Positions 34,201-42,900 of a stretch of DNA of 64,000 nt are shown piece by piece. The stretch's first letter is position 1, and the number at the start of each line of letters is the position of its first letter. The position numbers were made by a program, and so were the translations under genes. A model generated the notes under the pieces. The model saw only the letters and a list, made by a program, of their open reading frames with translations. It had not been told where the DNA came from and searched no databases. Source of the DNA: Amoebophrya sp. A120 (taxonomy: Eukaryota; Sar; Dinophyceae; Syndiniales; Amoebophryaceae); assembly GCA_905178155.1 (NCBI GenBank), contig CAJINV010000003.1, forward strand, positions 11,105,737-11,169,736. Reading direction: 5' to 3'.

Positions 34201-34579
34201 AATTGTCTACACGCGTGAACATCACCAGTGGTTTGTGAACCACCTGCAGCTCGACTTAGATAAGCTAATGGAGGAGTTCCTGCGTTCTCTGACGCACAAA
34301 AATAACGGGGAGGACGGCCCTGCCCCAGACGGGAACGAAAGTTGGCGACCTTGGATCGCACTTTTTGCGCGTCCATCGGAAAGCAGGGAAAGACTGCAAG
34401 CCAGGGTCGCTACGCTACTGGCGAAAGTGCAAGACTTCGTGCGCTTTGAGTCAGAGCGAGGGCTTCTCGGCGACGATTTCGCGCAGTATGAGTCTGTCCT
34501 GTGGGAAGTTTTCAGAATGGAAATGGTAGAAATGTTGAACAGGTGCCATGATGCAGATGCATTTTTATTCATTCCTTGA
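31283..34579 (+). CDS. SET-domain protein (SMYD-like order), 5' end unresolved
   Basis: Exons are about 31283-31368, 31409-32078 and 32469-34579. The first intron is a 40-nt GT-AG intron; the second is an introner. The SET domain begins in exon 2 (SGKGSGLYFGRD, then VIQPGELIFKDSSLI). It continues through FPLVARM, reaches the cofactor-site motif across the introner (MQHSDTPNCDVQVR, standing for the usual NHSC.PN) and ends with LRPIPPGEELTIDYV, which supplies the catalytic-site tyrosine. SET proteins transfer methyl groups from S-adenosylmethionine to lysines. Low-complexity inserts (residues about 60-110 and 150-190 of the seen part) enlarge the fold. About 540 residues follow the domain without a motif that I recognise. 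No in-frame start is seen in the first exon, so an upstream exon is expected. Confidence 0.75.
32079..32468 (+). mobile_element. Introner (390 nt) inside the SET domain
   Basis: Starts TTATCCCACGCAAAAATCC and ends ACGTTTGCAATGCAT. The arms are diverged and share a GCAAA core and TCAGTCT. The duplication is GCAGC (32074-32078) and GCGGC (32464-32468). Boundaries may be off by one base. Splicing recreates PLVARMQHSDTPNC. This is the longest and most degraded introner here. Confidence 0.7.
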
Positions 34580-34818
34580 AAAAATAAAAGACAATAGAGT
34601 CAATAAATATGTATCAGTTCTTGTTGGGCCCGCACTTTCACAGCACTCGACTTCGTGGCGGTGCATGTTTTGTTAAATCTTCTGCCACTGTAGACGAATC
34701 AAGTATCTGTTGAGATCATCCAGTAGAGTAGAAGTAGCCCGAAGTTTTTACAGTCTCCAGGCTTCATCAAAAACATCCAAGCGACAAGTTCTATTCTCGT
34801 TTTGCCGATTTCCCGCAG

Positions 34819-36104
34819 GTCTCTACTTCCATAAGCATTTATCGAGTACCAGTACGGGCACGTCGAGCGGCCAGTTAAATCAGCAACTTTTTCCGTCAAC
34901 CGCGCCTCCGGCTCCGGTGACGTTGCATCTTGAAGGAACCGGCGCACCGGAAGCAGGCTTGGGAGCCGGAACATCGTCGCAACTACCCCACAGAACCGAC
35001 TGCACCACGAGCAGAGGACTTAATTTTAGCCCAGGTAGTTGTTTTGCTCAAGGAGCGCAGGAGATCAGCGTCGAGGAATCTTCCCCCGCAGAGTCACTCG
35101 AAGAAACTGTGGCCTCCGCTGGCGATGCCAGTCGTGACCTTCCTGTCGACGGCACGACGAGCGGGGAGGAACAAAAGGGCAAGAAAAAGGACGGGAAGAT
35201 GATTTCTCGTCGCGCAAACCCAAACGGGAATAACTGTGCTGCGAACTCATCCGCATCTTCTGTGTCCTCCTCGACACCTTCTAATGTTTCCCCGACTTGG
35301 TCCTCATCTTCACGCCGCCTGTTCGACGAGGACATGCAAAAGCTGCTCAGCGAAACCCTGCGAAAAAGCGCGGACGCACTGTCGCTCGGCGACATAGTGT
35401 TCCTGTTTCACCAAGGCCTGCACGCGGCGGAGTTCGTCATGGATGCGACCGAGCTGACGAACCCGGTGCTGCGGGCTCGCATTGCCTTTTGGAAGTGGTC
35501 CCTTTGTGGACATAGACGCGAAGACTTGGAAATGACGGAGCGGTTTCTCAAGCTCCATGAACAAACTGGGTTCGTGTTAAACGTTCCATGCAAGAAGAAT
35601 ACAGCTCCGGCTCCTGCGCAGGATGCGGATCTTGCTCATGCAGACCAGGAGCAGGCGAAACAGGATGTTGCGCCGCAGGAAGACGATCCTGCTATGGACA
35701 TTCAGGATCGCACAACCGCATCGAACTTGGCAAGCCGTATGGGAATGACCTTGCACACCGCCCAACTCTGCCCCAACTGGTTCCCCTTGACTCATTCTTT
35801 GGGAGCAGCAGAGAACACAACCGATCCGACGAAGATCTACCTGCCTCCGCTGGGTCGACGCCGAGGGGACCGAAGTATGAACGATAGCACGAACAAAGAA
35901 CAGCCGCGCGAGGTCGGACTCGTCTTGGCAAAGGGGTGCGAAACTTTGCTGCAGATTCCGCTAGACGCGCGCTACGACACCGAAAGCATCAAGGAAGGCC
36001 TCAAGCTTGACGTCCATGTGCGCAAGAATGATGGCATGGAGACATCCGATCCGGAGTACTTTGGAGTCCTCCTTGACCAAGCAGAAAAAGAGCCTCTTTT
36101 ATAA
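34819..36104 (+). CDS. Unrecognised Ser/Thr-rich protein, 5' partial
   Basis: Open frame ending at a stop at 36104. A plausible acceptor (TTTCCCGCAG, ending 34818) opens the coding part and no in-frame ATG exists before about 35198, so the start is in an upstream exon or at that Met. The N-terminal third is low complexity (Thr, Ser, Gly, Glu). A more ordered helical stretch lies in the middle (RLFDEDMQKLLSETLRKSAD, then LGDIVFLFHQGLHAAEFVMD and ARIAFWKWSLCGHRREDLEM). The C-terminal part has LLQIPLDARYDTESIKEGLK. No family recognised. Confidence 0.55.
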
Positions 36105-36352
36105 AAAAAAATCAAGGCCTCCCCCAACTTCCCCTCAGTTGATCATGTTGGCGATCCAGAGTACTAGACACAAACCGAAAAAGGAGGTAGCCTGGCTGTA
36201 AGAAATGATAGAACCCAAATTTGTATGGTTGCGCTTTTTGTAATTTATTTGGCTTGTTCCGTGGTGCCTCGGCGTCGGCCTTAACACACAGAACCAAGTA
36301 CTGCCATACTCCACCGGTAGGCTTTTTATTCATTTTCTTGCCTCATAGATCG

Positions 36353-36475
36353 ATGGGGAAGACAAGGAGATGGCGTAGTTGCCCGCTATCATATGATTCG
36401 GAAGCCAGCAGCGACGAAAATGAAGAAGAGAATGAAGAAGAGTGGAGCTCTTATGATACGGCGGGTTCCGATTGA
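36353..36475 (+). CDS. Possible small acidic peptide
   Basis: An ATG frame of 40 codons: a basic start (MGKTRRWRS) followed by SEASSDENEEENEEEWSSYD. It is too short to judge and could equally be part of a 3'-UTR or an exon of an unresolved gene. Confidence 0.22.
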   Translation: MGKTRRWRSCPLSYDSEASSDENEEENEEEWSSYDTAGSD

Positions 36476-36963
36476 TTTTTTCCTATGTTTTCAGAGAAGA
36501 GCACCAAAATCGGCGACAGAAAATTATCCTCAGAGAATTACATCAAAAAAACGAGAACACTGATAACGACGACCCTGGACCAAATTAGACTCGGATGTGA
36601 AAGCTCCGCAGTCTCCTGAGCCCGGCAATCTTCAAGAATGTGAATGTATGTTCTTGCTACTGTTCGAATTTATATTCTTGTTACTCTTCGCGTAAACGTC
36701 TTTATGAAACCCAAAAAAGTCACGAACACGAAATGAGGGGGACGCTGAGCATCAGCAGTGACAATGTCGGTATGTAGTTGACACATTTTACTTGTATTTC
36801 TACACGATTGTGGCACTCTGCCCTGCCACCTCGAGAGTACGGGCCGCCTTGGAAACGACGAACTTCCAACATGGTCTGGTCAATCGAATCATCTGTAGTT
36901 TAGCAAGCGTGTAGTTGTCGGTATTTCAAAGATTTGAATAACAAGGCAAAAGGTGAAGCAAAG
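36476..36963. other. Intergenic; no gene seen
   Basis: No coding frame of note. Upstream region of the membrane protein starting at 36964. Confidence 0.5.
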
Positions 36964-38010
36964 ATGGCTATCCTCGACCCGTTGGGCAGCTGGCCCCCCC
37001 TCATCCTGATGGTGCCGGGCGTGCCCTGGCTCAACTTTCGTTTTTTCTCCTTTCTTTTGGTGGCTTTGCTGCTCTGCCAGCGAGTCAGTTGTTTTCTTGT
37101 GTACAAGGGAACCTTCGACACGCGCGAGAGCAGCGAGACCCCTTTGGTAAGCTACGTGCTTGGTGAAATATGGATTACCTGGTGCGTGTTCGCGCTGATC
37201 CTGTTTCCCCCCGCGCTCGCCGGCATTCTGTACGATTGTGAGAAGCCCGTTCGTGCCGCCTACTATCTGCAGCTCCTAACGTTCTGGCTCATTCTGCTCC
37301 TCGCGGCCTTAGTGCAGGTATTCGCCTACTTTCACGTTGCCGGAACCGTCGCTCCCAAGCAGAGCGGAGAGGGCGGCAGCTCGGGCGACGGTACCGGCGT
37401 CAACGCAGCTATGAGAGTGCACAACTCCCTCTCACCGCCCTCATTTGTCATGCAAAATGCCAAGCCCGCCCTTTGCTCCGTGGCACTGCTTGCGTGACAG
37501 ATTCATCCCGAAGCCGAAACATCACAATAAGACTCGGTCGTGAATTTGTCATGCAAAAGCTGCATCTGTGCCAGCACCACTTGTGTTGCTGTGGGTGCCA
37601 TCCAAGTGAGGGGGTACTTAGGGGACCACGACGAGTTGTGCACTTTCATAACAGCTGGCGTTCCTACGGGTACGGAACTCGTCGTGGCTGCGATCGCGGA
37701 TGAGGACAATGCCGCAGTCGTGGCGAAGCTGCAAGAGAGCAAGGTCAAGGACCCCATCGAGGTGATGGCGGACGGCTTGTTCGGCGTGCTCGACTCCATC
37801 GGTTCGGCCTTGTTGACTTTGGTGATGGCGCCCTTCGGCTTCGCGTTCCCGGACTCGAGCTGGGTATTCATCATCATCTACAACCTGATTCTCTCCGGTG
37901 GGCACCTATTCTATCCACACCGCATCTTCAAAAGGATCGACGCACAATTAATACATCGCCCTCCAACAGCAAATACAAAAGAAGAGCACAGCTCTACTAA
38001 ACGATCATAG
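36964..38010 (+). CDS. Multipass membrane protein with one introner
   Basis: Exons are 36964-37409 and 37656-38010 (266 aa). Hydrophobic segments lie at about residues 25-45 (FFSFLLVALLLCQRVSCFLV), 60-82 (WITWCVFALILFPPALAGIL), 94-118 (LLTFWLILLLAALVQVFAYF) and 200-240 (SALLTLVMAPFGFAF, then WVFIIIYNLILSGGHLF). A Gly/Ser-rich loop (residues about 125-150) holds the introner site; joining gives TGVNAAGVPTGTELVVAAIA. The C-terminus is polar and basic. No transporter or channel signature is recognised. Confidence 0.72.
37410..37655 (+). mobile_element. Introner (246 nt)
   Basis: Starts TATGAGAGTGCACAACTC and ends GAGTTGTGCACTTTCATA; arms are 18 nt with one mismatch. The duplication is GCAGC (37405-37409) and ACAGC (37651-37655). 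The body has two TTTGTCATGCA motifs. Confidence 0.88.
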
Positions 38011-38138
38011 AGGTGGAACGTAAAAAGAATTACTACGTCTACGAACATAATTTCTACGAAAGTGAAAGGAACAGTGCGAGTTGTGCTGTCATGCAGTACG
38101 GTTACATTTCGTAGTCGTACCATACGCGTGCGTGGTAG

Positions 38139-38801
38139 TGTGCGAAGTTGAAGATACCTTTGCGCATAATACGGGTGCAGCGTGGACGATTCGGTCCGCA
38201 GCTGACGAAATTCGGGAGGATATCCTGTGCAAATATGTCTCCGCGCTTGACGAGTCCTCGCCCGACGAGAACTCTAAGAAAATGCGTGGATTTGCTCCCG
38301 TAGAAGTACCAGTAGCATCAGAGATTTTGTAACCAGAAGTACGTGACTCGTCGCAGAAGTTGTAGTCCACCTTTTTGATTTGCACAGCAGAGCTCAACAC
38401 ACAGTAACTTGGGGACGTGGAGACAACTTTTGCCCAGGATTGAGGGTTTTTTTCGCGAATTTTGGGATTACAAGAAGAGGTTCGCTCGCGTCCGTGGAAC
38501 CGACGGGCCGGGCGAAGATCCATTACTAGATAAGTTTGGCCGCTGCGCGCACCAGAGTCACATACTCGCGGTGCCAATGGAACAGGCCCGGAAGATACGG
38601 GATTTGCCGCGGGAATTCCCAATCGAGCACATGGTAGACACGATGATGTTCCAGGAGCGAACGGCGGAAGCGCAGCGCGCCGCCCAGAACGCCAAAATTG
38701 ACAACACCGATCGGGAATCCGACCTCACAAGCGCGGAGCTCTGGACAAAATTCTACGTGCAAGAGAACTCCATCGCCAGACGACTCATACCCACAATATA
38801 A
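38139..38801 (+). CDS. Unrecognised soluble protein, two exons, 5' partial
   Basis: Exons run from about 38139 to 38328 and from 38405 to 38801, joined by a GT-AG intron (TTTT then GTAACCAG; AACACACAG then TAACTTGG) that keeps phase and gives SEIFNLGTWRQLLPRIEGFF. Other parts: TGAAWTIRSAADEIREDILC, FREFWDYKKRFARVRGTDGP, GRCAHQSHILAVPMEQARKI and a C-terminal AELWTKFYVQENSIARRLIP. The compact, well-charged sequence looks like a real conserved protein (perhaps organellar), but I cannot name it. No start codon is resolved. Confidence 0.6.
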
Positions 38802-39921
38802 TTTTTGCCCGACTGCTTTTGTATGATTATGTATAGGCTGTAACGGCTGCTAATTTGAAGTTGTCTCAAAGTCTGAAGCAAAGCAGGTTTTGCTCTTCAT
38901 CTTCTGGTGCCGAGTGCGAATCCGAAAGTAGAACTGGAAGAACAAGAACTGCAATACTTTCCAAGAAAGCAGGCTACTTACTGTGGTGCACCCCTCGTGG
39001 CTCTGTACTTCTTCTGTAATTGTATGATAGCAGCGAATTAAGGTTGACGGCTTGGTCCGAATGCGAATGAAATACAATTTAATAAAAAGGACTAGATCAT
39101 TCATCAATCATTGCTTTTGCTTCCGACCGAAGAAGGCAGGGGCGAACAGAGTACTTACGTCCTTGCTTGTGCTTGTCGTCCGGCAGCAGGCGCATTTCAG
39201 TCAGGACAGAGTGTTCCGTCCAGCAACACGATCTTGGTGCAGGAGAAAAGAGAAACACACCTAAAAAGGGCAACTCTTCAATGACAATGAAGCGTCGCGA
39301 TAGAAGAAAAGCAAATGGGAGCGAGTATGAGTAGTTGCTAGTTCTTAGACGTATGATTTTTACCAGCACTGTTTATTCATTGAGCCTCTCAATTATCACC
39401 GAGGCACGCAAAGGCAAACAAGAGGCTCAATCACGTGTGAGTTCGTTTTTTGAATTCCAAGTTTTGGAATATGATTGTGACTCGGACTACCTCTATTGAA
39501 TGCGGTACTGGCAGCCTTTTACTACTATGCACGAAAAGCTTTAGATGATGACGAGGACGAGGAGCCCTCGAATATCATCACAAGAAAACAGTAGATAAAG
39601 GCTGCCGAAAGTTCAAGTTTCCGTGGTCGATGAAGGTTTTTGAATCATTTTACGAGAAGACATCACAATCACTGAAAAACAAATAGACTTCTTTATTTTG
39701 TTTTCCCCTGAACAAGACACCTTCAAATAATGTGTATAAAAAAGACCACCTCCTGTTCCTGGGTTGGAGGTGTCGCTTTCTTTACTGGTGGTCGAGAAAA
39801 AAGTTGTTTGAACTTCAACTCCCAGAGCGCAGCGGAACGCTAAAGCCTGTCACTGTTCCCTTCCTGCGACAAAAGAACAAAGCCGGAATAGGGTCTTCAC
39901 TGTGTCGAGCCTGGGAATAAA
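38802..39921. other. Intergenic, 1.1 kb; no gene seen
   Basis: AT-rich, short frames only. No introner arms or satellite recognised. Confidence 0.5.
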
Positions 39922-42900
39922 ATGGAGGGGCTGGACGATCATCTGTCTGCGCTGAAGACGGAATGGGTCGTGCTGAAGGAAAAGTATTTCTACGGAGAGC
40001 AAATTGACCCGGTGTTTGAGGGGACGGTGCGGGATTTTTGTGAATTCGACCAAGTGATGCAGGAATTGTACAAAAACATCGAACAGTTTATGCGCAGCTG
40101 CGAGAACCTGTGCACGGGGATTCTCAAGGTAGCGGAAACCGTGGTCCAGGGGATGGGCAAAGAGAAAGACCCCCAGATTGCGGCCGAATCCTGCAAGCTG
40201 AAGGAAGCGGCCAACCAGATCACGCGCGTGGATGCCCCCCACAGTGCTATAGCGAAGCTGCGCCGAGACATGGACTTCAACATTCTCAATCCGATGCGGC
40301 AGCACTTACTGAACAACCGTACTACTTGCTCGTCGACATGTTGAGGACGTCATAGTCATTGATTCCACTTTACAATTTCGCAGATTTTTGTCATATGGTT
40401 ATATCGCCATATGTACCGTGCAAAAAACCCTCTTGCAGGGAGCAACATCATGATTTAATTAGAGGAGGGTCACAAACCTAATCCTTAGGTCCGCACCGGA
40501 CTTATGGACCACCCGGCCGGATGGTCCTTAGGTCCGGTGCCCCAAAAGTTACTTTGCGTAACTGCAACAGCTCAGTCCTACTCTGACGGCCGAGCTCTTC
40601 CGTGAGATTCCGCATATATTCAAGGGCAGAGCCACACTAATGCTTGCGCGAGCTATACTTCTCAGAAGGCTTGCACTCGCGCGGTGGAATTGATGAATGC
40701 AATTTCTTGAAAAGCAAAAGGCGGCCTCTATATGTTTTTACTGACGCACACTACGTTAGAGAAAACTGTCCCCACTACCCCGGTTTTCCCCAAATCAAAA
40801 ATTTTTTTATGAACTGATGCAACAACACGGCCACCGGCCGCGCAGCCCGCCCGGATAGTGTCCGCTAGTGGATCTTCTTCACGGATACTTTCTGAGGCTG
40901 TTACGTATGCAATGGAGCAAGCGGGATAGCGGCGCGCAAAAGTCGGCGCATGAGCTGACGGGGCAGCAAGCTTTGTGGATGTGTGTAGCTACTTCGGCCC
41001 CATCCGCGCGTGGGCTACTGCAACGCGGCCCCGCCACACTGGCCGCGCCCAACTTCTGAGGCTCCGGCCTCACCGTTTCCCTGGGGGTCGTGCATGCGTA
41101 CCTTTTCGGGAGGTTTCTGGTGCTCGTTTTGGTGGCCGAAAGTGCGTAGATAGCTGCTTAGGGCCGAAATCCCCAGCATACGTTTTTTTTCTCGCCAGCG
41201 TGTCCGAACATGCACTCAGGGAAACGGTGCCGGCCAGCCTCAAGCGGAGAAGACAGGTCCGCGGCAAGGGGCATTGCGTTCAGCCTTAGGTGGCCGGGGG
41301 GCGGGTCTGGCATGGGCGCCTTGCCCAGGGCGCTGCCTCGCGGGCCCCGAGCTGCTTGCGCCCCAAAAAGCCGGGCAAGGCGTGCAGTGTCTTTGAGTCC
41401 AGCAACACACCTGGGGGAGCGGGCTTCGGTCTGGCCATTCGCGGCGCAGGTCGCTTGCGAAGGGCCCGCCCTGCTTACAATTGGATCGAAAAAAAAAAAT
41501 TGTCTTTGGGGAAAACCGGGGTAGTGGGGACAGTTTTCCCTACCGTACACACGCAATGCCATAGGCAGTTCTGGATTGATGCAGTGCACGAAGTTTGTTC
41601 TTTTCTATGTATTTGTGGGACTTTCTATATTCCCTTTCCGCTAAAAACATCACCCGTTGGCCGACGTCGATCGCGCAGGCACAGTCACAATCATGTCGGG
41701 AGCGGCGCCGCAAGAAAACAGCCAGTACAGCGCCAACAATTGCCCATCACTAGTATTGTTCATCATCACCGCCATCACCTCTACCTCCAATCAATCCGGA
41801 AACGCCGCCCCGGCGACGGTTGCGACGGCGGCATCGGCGTTGGTTGCGTTGACACGGAGGAGGGAGAGGTGGTGGTGGTGACGACGCTGACGCTGCGCCG
41901 GCTGTTTTTCCTGCGGCACCGCTCCCGATACGATTGTGGCTGTGCCTGCGCGAACGACGTCGGTGTGCCTGCACGAACGACGTCGGCCAACGGGTGACGT
42001 TTCATTTTAGCGGAAGACGAATATAGAAAGTCCTATAAATGCATACACTGCAATGCAAAATCAAAAGCGAAACTTTCCAAATAGCTTCAAAAACCAAATA
42101 GAAAGTCCTTCCTAGTGCATATAAAGAAACTTCTTGCACTATCTACGTCAAAACTGCCTATGGCATAGTGCCGCCTCTTCGTGCAGAAATTGAATAACAT
42201 GCAGAATCTCGCGTAAGAGTTCTGCCGTCAGAGTGGGGCTCAGCTGCTGCAACTCCTCCTCATGCAGTTACGTAAAGCAACTTTTGGGGCACCGGACCTA
42301 AGGACCACCCGGCCGGGTGGTCCGTAAGTCCGGTGCGGACCTAAGGATTAGGTTTGTGACCCTCCTCTTATTGTTGTTCGCCTATAAATATTGGACGAAA
42401 TAAGTAGTGTGGTCTATCATGCTCCTCAGCATCGACACTGGAGGAAATTCTTCAAAAAGTATATCTTTAAAGAAACATTACCAACTCCCGATCGCACCGC
42501 CTCAGGCAACCTGAAGAGCAACCTGGAGCAGCGTCGGCGGCTATGGATGTGTCAGAGTTGAAATCGACAAAGTTGAAATAATTTGTAATGCATAAAATGC
42601 GACACAGAGACTGACTCTATTGCTGAAGGCGCAAGGGAGGCAGATTCTAGTGCTGGTAAGGGTCAAGCATTGGGCTGCTGACTAGCATGACAGGGAGCAG
42701 CCATCTTGCCCTAAACAGCATGACAGACTTGCTTCAGAGGCCAGGAAAATTTGTCATGCGCCGATTGGAAACTGCGGGTCCAACTGGTATAGATTTTATG
42801 CATCACAAACTATTTCAACTTTGTTAATTTCAATCCTGACAGTTCCATAGCGGAAGCTGATGGAGTACAAGAGCGCGAAAAAGCAGGTAGAGGAGCTGGG

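Larger units (their letters stand above)
40462..42367. mobile_element. 1.9-kb inverted-repeat element with TTA duplication (Harbinger-like MITE?)
   Basis: Terminal inverted repeats of about 150 bp begin GAGGAGGGTCACAAACCTAA (40462) and end with its complement (42367). Over the first 90 bp there are only a few differences; then comes an indel. Each end is followed or preceded by TTA (40459-40461, 42368-42370), the target-site type of PIF/Harbinger elements. The arms contain their own palindrome (GGACCACCCGGCCGG). No transposase is recognised, so it is non-autonomous or decayed. Confidence 0.85.
40319..42505 (+). other. Long GT-AG intron hosting a transposon
   Basis: The donor AACAACC/GTACTACT and acceptor CGCCTCAG/GCAACCTG rejoin the BAR helix as HLLNNRNLKSNLEQRRR. 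Most of its 2187 nt is the inverted-repeat element at 40462-42367, so the original intron was about 280 nt. Confidence 0.82.

Noticed and set aside
38214-38245. TATCCTGTGCAAATATGTCTCC, resembling an introner left arm
   Set aside because: No matching right arm or duplication downstream, and the sequence is open and in frame with a plausible exon.
41290-41997. 235-codon frame inside the inverted-repeat element
   Set aside because: Low-complexity translation across the ends of two nested elements; no transposase motif.
40462-42367. Possibility that the 1.9-kb element is an oversized introner
   Set aside because: It has TTA duplications and GAGG..CCTC ends, not TAT..ATA with 5 bp, and sits inside a GT-AG intron.
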